From Stenotrophomonas maltophilia (GTDB lineage Bacteria > Pseudomonadota > Gammaproteobacteria > Xanthomonadales > Xanthomonadaceae): a DNA stretch of 23,829 bases. Made by a program: the position numbers and the translations under genes. Positions 14,219 to 20,964 of the stretch are shown here, piece after piece (the stretch's first letter is position 1; every line of letters starts with the position of its first letter). Where the stretch lies: NCBI GenBank assembly GCA_002387845.1, contig DGLB01000083.1:36473-60301 (forward strand). The letters are read 5' to 3'. The notes beneath the pieces are model-generated. The model ran no database searches, had not been told where the DNA came from, and saw nothing but the letters and a program-made list of their open reading frames with translations.

Positions 14219-14924
14219 GCCACGACCGTGGGTCGCGACCGCACTCGTGCTGGCGCTCACCCTCACCACCGCCCACGCCCAACCGGTCCAGACCGCCCTC
14301 GTACGCACCGCCGAACAGGCCGGCCTGGTCGACATCACCACGCTGTCGCCGAACATCCAGCGCGACATGCGTTACGCCGGCGGCAACAACTTCACCGGCC
14401 GCCGCGTGCCCGGCTACGACGCCCCCAAGTGCCTGCTGCTTGCGCCCGCCGCCGCCGCACTGGCCCAGGTTGAAGCCGACCTGCGCAGCGAAGGCCTGGG
14501 CCTGAAGCTGTTCGACTGCTACCGCCCGGCGCAATCGGTGCAGGCGTTCGTGGACTGGGCCAACGACCCCACTGAACTCTCGCGCAAAACCATCCAGTAC
14601 CCCGGCATCGACAAACCGCAGCTGCTGGGCGGCTACATCGCCGAGACCTCCGGCCACAGCCGCGGGGCCACCGTCGACCTCGGGCTGGTGGACTGCCGCA
14701 GCGGCACCTGCACCGACGTGGACATGGGCACCGACTTCGATTACTTCGGGCCCGAAGCGCACACCGACACCGCCCAGATCACCCCGGACCAGTACAACAA
14801 CCGCCAGCGCCTGCTGCGCGCCATGCAGGCGCAGGGCTTCAAGAACTACCCGCTGGAATGGTGGCACTACACCCTGGACCCCGAGCCCGACCCCAGAACC
14901 GCCTACGACGTGCCCATCGAATGA
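14169..14924 (+). CDS. Exported D-Ala-D-Ala dipeptidase (VanX/DdpX type, M15 family)
   Basis: This 251-residue zinc dipeptidase hydrolyses D-Ala-D-Ala and related D,D-dipeptides. Zinc ligands are H163 and D170 (SGHSRGATVDLGL) and H233 (EWWHYTL). E230 is the catalytic base, and R119 (DCYRPAQ) matches the essential Arg of VanX. The N-terminus has a basic, Pro/Ala-rich stretch followed by a hydrophobic helix ending AHAQ, so the enzyme is probably periplasmic. The ATG lies 50 nt inside the serine hydrolase gene; later in-frame start codons would destroy the signal peptide. It is the last clear gene of the plus operon. No VanH/VanA partners are present, so a nutritional or wall-peptide role is more likely than glycopeptide resistance. 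Confidence 0.92.
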   Translation: MTTRTCISPAPAAAPARPRPWVATALVLALTLTTAHAQPVQTALVRTAEQAGLVDITTLSPNIQRDMRYAGGNNFTGRRVPGYDAPKCLLLAPAAAALAQVEADLRSEGLGLKLFDCYRPAQSVQAFVDWANDPTELSRKTIQYPGIDKPQLLGGYIAETSGHSRGATVDLGLVDCRSGTCTDVDMGTDFDYFGPEAHTDTAQITPDQYNNRQRLLRAMQAQGFKNYPLEWWHYTLDPEPDPRTAYDVPIE

Positions 14925-14927
14925 CGT

Positions 14928-14950
14928 GGTGACACGCCCTGCGTGTCACC
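14928..14950. repeat. Hairpin repeat after the dipeptidase gene (GGTGACACGC-CCT-GCGTGTCACC)
   Basis: This perfect 10-bp inverted repeat with a 3-nt loop lies 3 nt after the stop codon. Its core arms are identical to 7983-8001. No T-run follows, so its value as a terminator is doubtful. Confidence 0.65.
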
Positions 14951-14963
14951 GCCACCGCGCCCG

Positions 14964-14969
14964 TACAAT
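14964..14969 (+). promoter_or_regulatory. Candidate -10 element (TACAAT)
   Basis: TACAAT lies 30 bp before the ATG of the 125-residue membrane protein. There is no good -35 at 17 bp, so this is weak evidence for a separate promoter. Confidence 0.25.
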
Positions 14970-14998
14970 GCCAACGGACGCCATTCGCCCGGAACGCA

Positions 14999-15376
14999 AT
15001 GAATCTGCCGCTGCACTTTGGACTGCTGGGAACCCTGGAAGCCGGCCTTATCGCGCTGCTCGTTGGACTGCTGGTCTACAGCCTGTGGCAGCGCCTGTGC
15101 CGCTGGGCCGGCTGGTCGATGGGTCATGCCATTGGCTGGGCCTGCTTCATCGCGGTGGTCATCAGCGCCGGCATCGATGCCTGGAAGCTGTTCTACATGG
15201 GCATCGTGCGGCTGGAGTCGCCGTTCTACGCGCGCATGTACCTGGCCACCATCCACGATCCCAACGAACTGGGCTCGCGCGTGGTCATTGAAGTGGCCGG
15301 CGCACTCGCCGGTGTCGCCCTGGGCTGGGTGATATTCAGTTCCCGGTCAGCCGAAAAAACTGAGACCTCGAACTGA
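14999..15376 (+). CDS. Small three-TM membrane protein, unknown function
   Basis: This 125-residue protein has three hydrophobic segments (about 8-29, 42-66 and 95-114) and a short polar C-terminus (SRSAEKTETSN). The region between TM2 and TM3 carries RLESPFYARMYLATIHDPNELGS. I do not recognise a family. The ATG follows GGAA at a short spacing. It lies 74 bp after the dipeptidase on the same strand, with a hairpin and a possible -10 in between, so membership in the peptide operon is uncertain. The 220 bp downstream (15377-15597) contains GC-rich imperfect inverted repeats but no gene or terminator that I can defend. Confidence 0.75.
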   Translation: MNLPLHFGLLGTLEAGLIALLVGLLVYSLWQRLCRWAGWSMGHAIGWACFIAVVISAGIDAWKLFYMGIVRLESPFYARMYLATIHDPNELGSRVVIEVAGALAGVALGWVIFSSRSAEKTETSN

Positions 15377-15597
15377 TTTTTCGTTCGGCGCGCGTTAAAC
15401 GCAGGCGCGCTGAATGCGCACATTACCGACCCCTCACCTGCACGTAACCACGGCGGTAATGCACGCGTCTGCGTGAGTGGTTAAGACCGCGTGCGCACGC
15501 CGGTTGCAGGGCAAGGTTGATTCACAAACGCGGTGGCAGGGTAGGGGCCGTACGGAAACAACGACCCGTGCAACACCCCTTTGACGGAGACCACCCA

Positions 15598-16017
15598 ATG
15601 ACGAATCGCAACCGCAAGCCCCTGATCGCCCTGTTGATCGCCGCCGGCAGTGTGATGGCCGTTCCGGCAATGGCACAGACCGCGCAGCAGAGCGCCGCGC
15701 AGGCCCAGCAGCAGGCCGCCCAGGCGCAGCAGGCCGCCGGTGCCGCCGGCCAGGCCGCTGACAACGCCAGCGGTGCTGCCGCAGCAGCATCGGCGCAGGC
15801 TGGTGGTGGCGGTGGCGGTCAGACCTGGGCCAGCGTCGACACCGACGGCAACGGCACCATCAGCAAGTCCGAAGCCCAGGTCAACGCCGGCCTCGCCCAG
15901 GTCTTCGACCAGGCCGACACCAACAAGGACGGCGAACTGACGCCGGATGAATACAAGGCCTACGTCGCCGCCCAGCAGACCGGTGCCGCCAACGGCGGCA
16001 ACGCCCCGGGCCGCTGA
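15598..16017 (+). CDS. Exported EF-hand calcium-binding protein
   Basis: This 139-residue protein has a signal peptide (1-26, ending AMAQ), a low-complexity Ala/Gln stretch (27-68), a Gly run (69-74) and two canonical EF-hand loops: DTDGNGTISKSE (81-92) and DTNKDGELTPDE (107-118). Both keep acidic or amide residues at positions 1, 3 and 5, Gly at 6 and Glu at 12, so paired calcium binding is likely. The ATG is preceded by GGAGA at a 7-nt spacing. The Ala/Gln repeat suggests a helical or surface-associated stalk. It is a single gene, with a strong terminator at 16162-16191. Its binding partner cannot be inferred. Confidence 0.88.
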   Translation: MTNRNRKPLIALLIAAGSVMAVPAMAQTAQQSAAQAQQQAAQAQQAAGAAGQAADNASGAAAAASAQAGGGGGGQTWASVDTDGNGTISKSEAQVNAGLAQVFDQADTNKDGELTPDEYKAYVAAQQTGAANGGNAPGR

Positions 16018-16062
16018 TGAAACACCGCGTGTACCCATGACATCGGGCGCGCGCGATAACCG

Positions 16063-16091
16063 TAGAGCCGGGCTTGCCCGGCTGCTCTACC
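16063..16091 (+). repeat. SMAG element
   Basis: GTAG (16063-16066) is followed by the stem AGCCGGGC/GCCCGGCT (16067-16074 with 16077-16084) and GCTCTAC. It lies 45 bp after the EF-hand gene and has an inverted partner at 16205-16226. Confidence 0.85.
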
Positions 16092-16161
16092 CGGCAACCA
16101 AGGCAACACCGAGCGCAGAAGGGCCCAACACCGCTGGACAACGGTGAAAGGCAGTGAGGGG

Positions 16162-16191
16162 GGAAGGGCGGCTTCGGCCGCCCTTCCTTTT
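16162..16191 (+). terminator. Strong intrinsic terminator of the EF-hand gene
   Basis: A perfect 11-bp stem (16162-16172 with 16177-16187) closed by a TTCG tetraloop is followed by TTTT, about 145 bp after the EF-hand stop. It lies between two oppositely oriented SMAG elements. Confidence 0.8.
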
Positions 16192-16204
16192 GGGTGGGTC
16201 GCCC

Positions 16205-16226
16205 AGCCGGGCAAGCCCGGCTCTAC
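16205..16226 (-). repeat. SMAG element, inverted orientation
   Basis: The stem AGCCGGGC/GCCCGGCT (16205-16212 with 16215-16222) is followed by CTAC, the reverse complement of the element at 16063. The two enclose the terminator. Confidence 0.85.
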
Positions 16227-16237
16227 GGGGGCGCGTC

Positions 16238-16331
16238 GCAGCCGTGCAAGGCCGCGTCCCAGCCGTACCGCATCCCCGCCGTACCGCATCCCAGCCGTAC
16301 GTGGCCGCATCCCAGCGCTGCCCCATATCCC
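16238..16331 (+). repeat. Degenerate short tandem repeat
   Basis: Successive units each end in (g/a)tccc: 16238-16260, 16261-16276, 16277-16292, 16293-16313 and 16314-16331. The two 16-bp units share cgtaccgcatccc or differ by one base; the others carry small insertions. Together with the SMAG pair and terminator, it fills the 338-bp gap before the HAD gene. Confidence 0.55.
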
Positions 16332-16355
16332 GGCATAGCCGGTATCCTTGCCCCC

Positions 16356-17105
16356 ATGATGACCTCACAACCCACGCCCACCGGCCGCATCGGCCTGGTC
16401 GGCTTCGACGGTGACGACACGCTCTGGAAGAGCGAGGACTACTACCGCAAGGCCGAGCAGGATTACCTCGACATCCTGTCGCGCTACATCGACGTGCACG
16501 ACACCGCCACCGCGCGCCACCTGCTGGAAGTGCAGCAGCGCAACCTGGCGGTGTTCGGTTACGGCGTGAAGGGCATGACCCTGTCCATGCTCGAAGCCGC
16601 CATCGACATCAGCCAGCAGATGATCACCGCGCGTGACCTGCAGCAGATCCTCGACATCGGCCACGACACCCTGCGCCACCCGGTCGAGCTCATCGACGGC
16701 GTGCGCGAATCGGTCGCCGCCATCGCCAACGACTACCCCGTGGTACTGATCACCAAGGGCGACCTGTTCCACCAGGAAGCCAAGATCAAGGTTGCCAACC
16801 TGCGCGACCTGTTCCCGCGCATCGAGATCGTGTCCGAGAAGGATCCCGAAACCTACGCCCGCGTGCTGGAGGAATTCGACCTGCCCATGGACCGTTTCGT
16901 CATGGTCGGCAATTCGCTGCGTTCCGACATCGAACCGGTGATCACCCTCGGCGGTTGGGGCATCCACACCCCGTATGCCGTCACCTGGGCGCATGAAACC
17001 CAGCACGGCGTGGCCGCCGACGAACCGCGCATGGTCGAAGCCGCCACCGCCTTCGATTGGCCGCAGGCATTGCGTGCCATTGAAGCCAAGGCCGCACAGG
17101 CCTGA
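16356..17105 (+). CDS. HAD-superfamily hydrolase (probable phosphatase)
   Basis: This is a 249-residue cytosolic protein. Motif I is FDGDDTLW with nucleophile D18 and acid/base D20, motif II is T133 in VLITKGD, motif III is K162 in SEKDP, and motif IV is GNSLRSDIEP with D191. A helical cap lies between motifs I and II (about 25-115). It probably hydrolyses a small phosphorylated metabolite; the substrate is not evident. Two ATGs lie in tandem at 16356 and 16359. There is no Shine-Dalgarno sequence, but TATCCT at 16343-16348 is a -10-like element 7 nt upstream, so the message may be leaderless. The next gene begins 4 nt after its stop, suggesting co-transcription. Confidence 0.88.
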   Translation: MMTSQPTPTGRIGLVGFDGDDTLWKSEDYYRKAEQDYLDILSRYIDVHDTATARHLLEVQQRNLAVFGYGVKGMTLSMLEAAIDISQQMITARDLQQILDIGHDTLRHPVELIDGVRESVAAIANDYPVVLITKGDLFHQEAKIKVANLRDLFPRIEIVSEKDPETYARVLEEFDLPMDRFVMVGNSLRSDIEPVITLGGWGIHTPYAVTWAHETQHGVAADEPRMVEAATAFDWPQALRAIEAKAAQA

Positions 17106-17109
17106 GCCG

Positions 17110-17655
17110 GTGAAGCGCCTGTGCCTGCTGCTGGTGTTGTGGCTGGGGCTGCCGTTGGCCGCCCTGGCCCAGCAGACCGCCGAGAAGTCCGATACCTACC
17201 AGGTGCACACCGGTGACGCCTGGGTGGATGCGCAGCTGCAGGACATCAACCATTACGCCGAGCGCTTCCCCGACAGTTTCCTGGATGAAGTGCAGCGCTA
17301 CGCCGGTGTGTCGCGCGGTTACATCGCCGCGCTGATGTACACCCACGGCTGGCACGCCGGTGACATCTATTTCGCCTGCTTCTGGGGCAAGGTCACCGAG
17401 CATTCCTGCCGCGACAGCGTGCGCGCTTTCAGCCGGCACGTGCCGGAAGAGGGCGGGTTCGTGCAGTGGTCCGACGTGGTGAACGACGACCTCGGCACCG
17501 AGCCCACCAACCTGCACTGGCGCGCGCTGCGGCACGCCATCGTGGCCAGTCATGACCATTGGGACCGCCCGGTGGAGCTGGATGCCACGTTGAAGCGGCA
17601 ATTGGGCGATCGTGCGCAGCGCGACAAGCGCGCGCGGGCGGCGGCGACGCCGTAA
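17110..17655 (+). CDS. Small exported protein of unknown function
   Basis: This 181-residue protein starts at GTG and has a clear signal peptide (MKRLCLLL to about residue 20, ALA-QQ). The mature part contains HGWHAGDIYFACFWGK and EHSCRDSVRAF, two Cys and several His residues that could form a disulfide or bind metal, and ends in a basic tail (RAQRDKRARAA). I do not recognise the family. The start is set by the signal peptide and by its position 4 nt after the HAD gene stop; the frame is open further upstream inside the HAD gene, but there it is antiphase to real coding. It is probably co-transcribed with the HAD gene. Confidence 0.78.
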   Translation: MKRLCLLLVLWLGLPLAALAQQTAEKSDTYQVHTGDAWVDAQLQDINHYAERFPDSFLDEVQRYAGVSRGYIAALMYTHGWHAGDIYFACFWGKVTEHSCRDSVRAFSRHVPEEGGFVQWSDVVNDDLGTEPTNLHWRALRHAIVASHDHWDRPVELDATLKRQLGDRAQRDKRARAAATP

Positions 17656-17746
17656 CCCATCCCCCATTGCTGCTTTGCACCTCGCCGGGCCCCACCCACC
17701 TGCGCGACAATGCCCGTATCCCCCGGGTTCCGCTGCCGAGTACGCA

Positions 17747-19111
17747 ATGAGCACCACTGCCTTCGTTTCGCCCGACGACATCCGCACCCTGTTCGCGCAG
17801 GCCATGTCCAGCATGTACCGCACCGAAGTGCCGCTGTACGGCACGCTGGTGGACCTGGTTGCTGAAATCAACGACGCCGTCCTCACCGACAACCCGGCCC
17901 TGGCGGAACAGCTGGACCGCAACGACGAGCGCGCCCGCCTCGCCCAGGAACGCCACGGCGCGATCCGCGTCGGCACCGCCGCGGAACTGGCCACCCTCGG
18001 CCGCCTGTTCGCGGTGATGGGCATGCACCCGGTGGGGTACTACGACCTCTCGGTGGCCGGCGTGCCGGTGCACTCCACCGCGTTCCGCCCGCGCACGGCC
18101 GCCGCGCTCGCGCACAACCCGTTCCGTGTATTCACCTCGCTGCTGCGGCTGGAGCTGATTGAAGACCCCGCCTTGCGCGAGCAGGCCGCGCAGATCCTCG
18201 CGCGCCGCCACATCTTCACCGACGAATGCCTGCACCTCATCGCCCAGGCCGAACGTGACGGCGGCCTGGAAGAAACCGAAGCGCGCCGTTTCGTGCTGGC
18301 CGCGCTGGAAACCTTCCGCTGGCACAGCGACGCCACCGTCTCGCTGGACACCTACCACGCCCTGAGCAAGGCGCACCGCCTGATTGCCGACGTGGTCAGC
18401 TTCCGCGGCCCGCACATCAACCACCTCACCCCGCGCACGCTGGACATCGACGCTGCGCAGGCCGGCATGCTCGCACGCGGTATCGACGCCAAGGCCGTGG
18501 TCGAAGGCCCGCCGCCGCGCCGCTGCCCGATCCTGCTGCGCCAGACCAGCTTCAAGGCGCTGGAGGAAGAGGTGAACTTCCCCGAAGACGGCCGCAGCGA
18601 TGTCGGCACTCACACAGCGCGTTTCGGCGAAATCGAGCAGCGTGGCCTGGCGCTGACCCCCAAGGGCCGCGCGCTGTACGACCAGCTGTTGAACCAGGCG
18701 CGCGATGCCGGTGGCGCGGGCAGCACCGGCGGTGACTACACCACGCGGCTGGCGAATGCGTTTGCCGCATTCCCGGACGACCATGACACCCTGCGGCGTG
18801 AGGGGTTGGGGTATTACCGGTACGCACTCACCGAAGCCGGGCGTGCGGACAAGGCCGCGGTGGGTGACCTGCCAGCCGAGGCGTTGATCGCAGCGGGTTT
18901 GGCCACGGCCGACCCCATCGTTTATGAGGATTTCCTGCCGGTCAGCGCGGCCGGTATTTTCCAGTCCAACCTGGGCGGGGAAGAGCAGCGTGCGTATGCC
19001 GCGCACGCCAACCGCGAGGCGTTTGAACAGGCGCTGGGGTTGAAGGTGGAGGACGAGTTCGGGATCTACCAGCGTCTGCAGGACGGGTCATTGAACGCAC
19101 TCCGTTCGTGA
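17747..19111 (+). CDS. hglS: 2-oxoadipate dioxygenase/decarboxylase (HglS/YdcJ, DUF1338 family)
   Basis: This 454-residue protein of the VOC-fold DUF1338 family has a length typical of the family. The Pseudomonas enzyme HglS converts 2-oxoadipate to D-2-hydroxyglutarate in D-lysine catabolism using a non-haem metal. Here H70 and R74 (ERHGAIRVG), H226 (GPHINHLTPR) and E295 (RFGEIEQRG) match the expected metal and substrate residues. HPVGYYDLS (94-102) is also conserved. The start is the ATG at 17747; the frame is open upstream but no good start lies there. No lysine-catabolic neighbours are present, so the in vivo role rests on family similarity. It converges on the CoA-transferase gene, with a SMAG hairpin between them. 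Confidence 0.85.
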   Translation: MSTTAFVSPDDIRTLFAQAMSSMYRTEVPLYGTLVDLVAEINDAVLTDNPALAEQLDRNDERARLAQERHGAIRVGTAAELATLGRLFAVMGMHPVGYYDLSVAGVPVHSTAFRPRTAAALAHNPFRVFTSLLRLELIEDPALREQAAQILARRHIFTDECLHLIAQAERDGGLEETEARRFVLAALETFRWHSDATVSLDTYHALSKAHRLIADVVSFRGPHINHLTPRTLDIDAAQAGMLARGIDAKAVVEGPPPRRCPILLRQTSFKALEEEVNFPEDGRSDVGTHTARFGEIEQRGLALTPKGRALYDQLLNQARDAGGAGSTGGDYTTRLANAFAAFPDDHDTLRREGLGYYRYALTEAGRADKAAVGDLPAEALIAAGLATADPIVYEDFLPVSAAGIFQSNLGGEEQRAYAAHANREAFEQALGLKVEDEFGIYQRLQDGSLNALRS

Positions 19112-19115
19112 TCCG

Positions 19116-19137
19116 GTAGCGCCGGCCGTTGGCCGGC
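19116..19137. terminator. SMAG hairpin between convergent genes
   Basis: GTAG (19116-19119) precedes the stem GCCGGCC/GGCCGGC (19121-19127 with 19131-19137) with a GTT loop. It is the only structure in the 45-bp gap between two convergent stop codons, so it may act as a shared bidirectional 3'-end element. There is no T-run. Confidence 0.55.
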
Positions 19138-19156
19138 ACCACCGATCAACCACACC

Positions 19157-20671
19157 TCAGGCCTTCATCGTCCCCGTATCCAGCCACCGCTGGTGCCACG
19201 ACAGCGCTTCCGGCAACAGATGCGGCGTGTGCTTGCCGTAACTCTCGCGGCTGGCACGTTCGAAGTAATCATTGATCTGGTCCCGGAACTCCGGGTGTAC
19301 GCAGTTATCAATCACCACGCGCGCACGCTTGCGCGGGGTCAGCCCACGCAGGTCCGCCAGGCCCTGCTCGGTCACGATCACCGACACATCGTGTTCGGTG
19401 TGATCCACATGGCTCACCATCGGCACAATCGCCGAGATCGTCCCGTTCTTCGCCGTTGACGGGCTCAGGAACGCCGACAGGAACCCATTGCGCGCGAAAT
19501 CCCCCGAACCGCCAATGCCGTTCATGATCCGCGTGCCCATCACGTGGGTGGAATTCACGTTGCCGTAGATATCCGCCTCGATCATCCCGTTCATGCCAAT
19601 GCAACCCAAACGGCGCACCAGTTCCGGGTGGTTCGAGATCTCCTGCGTGCGCATGATGATGCGCTCGCGGTAGAAGTCGATGTTCTCCTTGAACGTCTCA
19701 TTCGCCTGCGGGCTCAGCGCGAAGCCGGTGCACGAGGCATAGCTCAGCACGCCGTCGCGCAGCAGGTCCAGCATGCCGTCCTGGATCACCTCGGTGAACG
19801 CGCTCAGGTCGCGGAAGCCGCTCTTGCCCAGGCCCGCCAGCACCGCATTGGGAATATTGCCCACGCCGCTCTGCAGCGGCAGCAGGTTGGCCGGCAGACG
19901 GCCCCTGGCCACTTCGTGCTGCAGGAACTCGATCAGGTGCCCGGCAATCTGCTCGCTGGTGGCATCAATCGGGCTGAACGGGCTGTTGCGGTCCGGGCCG
20001 TTGGTGCGCACCACCGCCACAATCTTGTCCGGGTCGCAGCGCAGCGCGGTGTCGCCAATGCGGTCGTTCGCGTGCACCAGCGGAATCGGCTTGCGGTACG
20101 GCGGCAGCGCCGTGCCGTAGTAGATGTCGTGCATGCCGTCCACGCCGGCCGGCTGCCATTCGTTGACCTCGACAATCACCTTCTTGGCCAGGTCCAGCCA
20201 GGTCTTGTTGTTGCCCACCGACGTCGACGGCACCAGCGAGCCGTCTTCGCGAATCGCCGACACTTCCACCACCGCCGTGTCGATATCGCCGTAGAAGCCG
20301 AACCACACATGCTGGGCCACATGGCTGAGGTGGATGTCGATGTAATCCAGCTTGCCCTCGTTGATGCGGTTGCGCGCATCCGGGTCGCTCTGGAACGGCA
20401 TGCGCATGGCAATGCCGTCGGCCTTGGCCAGCGCGCCGTCCAGTTCCGGGGCGGTGGACGCACCGGTCATCAGGCTGATCTGGAAAGGCTGGTTCTGCGC
20501 ATGGAAGGCTTCAATACGCTGGGCCAGCGCCACCGGCACCGCCTTCGGATAGCCTGAGCCGGTAAATCCGCTCATGGCGACGGTTTCACCTGGCTGAATC
20601 AGTGCAGCGGCAGCTTCGGCAGAAACCACCCGGTCGCGCAGGCGCGCGTTGGCAATGCGATCAACAGACAT
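19157..20671 (-). CDS. Succinyl-CoA:acetate CoA-transferase (acetyl-CoA hydrolase/transferase family)
   Basis: This 504-residue cytosolic enzyme moves CoA between succinyl-CoA and acetate, linking acetate use to the TCA cycle. E294 in AFTEVIQDGM matches the catalytic glutamate that forms the glutamyl-CoA thioester in the AarC-type enzyme. G388 in MNGIGGSGDFARN corresponds to its conserved oxyanion glycine. SGVGNIPNAVLAG (268-280), EADIYGNVNSTHVMGT and VTEQGLADLRGLTPRKR are further family motifs. The length is normal. The ATG at 20671 lacks a good Shine-Dalgarno; a GATAAT -10 lies about 30 bp upstream. It is a monocistronic gene, divergent from the glnE region. An acetyl-CoA hydrolase activity (Ach1-like) cannot be excluded. 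Confidence 0.92.
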   Translation of the reverse strand: MSVDRIANARLRDRVVSAEAAAALIQPGETVAMSGFTGSGYPKAVPVALAQRIEAFHAQNQPFQISLMTGASTAPELDGALAKADGIAMRMPFQSDPDARNRINEGKLDYIDIHLSHVAQHVWFGFYGDIDTAVVEVSAIREDGSLVPSTSVGNNKTWLDLAKKVIVEVNEWQPAGVDGMHDIYYGTALPPYRKPIPLVHANDRIGDTALRCDPDKIVAVVRTNGPDRNSPFSPIDATSEQIAGHLIEFLQHEVARGRLPANLLPLQSGVGNIPNAVLAGLGKSGFRDLSAFTEVIQDGMLDLLRDGVLSYASCTGFALSPQANETFKENIDFYRERIIMRTQEISNHPELVRRLGCIGMNGMIEADIYGNVNSTHVMGTRIMNGIGGSGDFARNGFLSAFLSPSTAKNGTISAIVPMVSHVDHTEHDVSVIVTEQGLADLRGLTPRKRARVVIDNCVHPEFRDQINDYFERASRESYGKHTPHLLPEALSWHQRWLDTGTMKA

Positions 20672-20700
20672 GGCAGACAGCAGCTGTGTGAGGGATTCAC

Positions 20701-20706
20701 ATTATC
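20701..20706 (-). promoter_or_regulatory. Candidate -10 of the CoA-transferase gene (GATAAT)
   Basis: Read on the minus strand, GATAAT lies about 30 bp before the ATG. No convincing -35 lies 16-18 bp upstream, so an activator may be needed or the call may be wrong. Confidence 0.35.
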
Positions 20707-20812
20707 GGACATCCATGGTTGACCCGGCGTGCGACCAAGGTGGCATGGGGGTTTCACAAAATAGGCGTCCGTATTCAGTTTCTGTCCAGCTTCTGTACCC
20801 ACCAGTATTGTT

Positions 20813-20840
20813 TTGCAGTGCAGCGTGCAACTGTTACGAA
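20813..20840 (+). promoter_or_regulatory. Candidate promoter of a small RNA upstream of glnE
   Basis: TTGCAG (20813-20818) and TACGAA (20835-20840) are spaced by 16 bp. The predicted start is near 20847, just before a structured stretch that ends in an intrinsic terminator. Confidence 0.35.
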
Positions 20841-20846
20841 TGCCCG

Positions 20847-20920
20847 ACAAGATGGCCCCGCATCCCGACGTGGGGGAGGGAGCAGAGCCCGCTGGCAGTT
20901 CGCTGCAAGCGGGCTTTTTT
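20847..20920 (+). ncRNA. Candidate small RNA (~74 nt) or short attenuated leader
   Basis: Between a promoter-like sequence and an intrinsic terminator lie a hairpin (stem CCCCGC with GTGGGG, near 20855-20875, presenting the C-rich loop ATCCCGAC), a purine-rich single strand (GGGGGAGGGAGCAGA), and the terminator stem. No open frame with a ribosome site fits. The arrangement (C-rich loop, terminator with U-tail, own promoter) is like that of trans-acting sRNAs. It could instead be a premature terminator in a long glnE leader. The boundaries are estimates. Confidence 0.4.
20886..20920 (+). terminator. Intrinsic terminator upstream of glnE
   Basis: Stem AGCCCGCT/AGCGGGCT (20886-20893 with 20908-20915) continues after one G-A mismatch with GCAG/CTGC, a TTCG tetraloop and a six-T run (20915-20920). 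It works only on the plus strand. No annotated plus-strand gene lies before it for more than 1.7 kb, which is why an unrecognised transcript is suspected. Confidence 0.8.
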
Positions 20921-20931
20921 ATGTCCGCGAT

Positions 20932-20958
20932 TTGGGAATCGCGCGACCCGGGCATAAT
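20932..20958 (+). promoter_or_regulatory. Candidate glnE promoter
   Basis: TTGGGA (20932-20937) and CATAAT (20953-20958) are spaced by a short 15 bp. The -10 ends only 6 nt before the glnE ATG, so transcription would begin at or near the start codon. Confidence 0.4.
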
Positions 20959-20964
20959 CCCGTC

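Noticed and set aside
14169..14924. Vancomycin-resistance cluster
   Set aside because: Only the dipeptidase is VanX-like; no VanH, VanA/B ligase or VanRS is present, and the host type is Gram-negative.
16238..16331. CRISPR-like array
   Set aside because: Units are contiguous with no spacers and differ in length; there are no cas genes.
17429..19006. 525-codon minus-strand frame opposite the HglS-type gene
   Set aside because: Shadow of a conserved gene and also spans the intergenic gap at 17656-17746.
2466..20757. A shared 13-mer (atgggggtttcac), reverse complement at 2466-2478 and direct at 20745-20757
   Set aside because: Several 13-mer matches are expected by chance in a GC-biased window of this size, and the flanks do not match.
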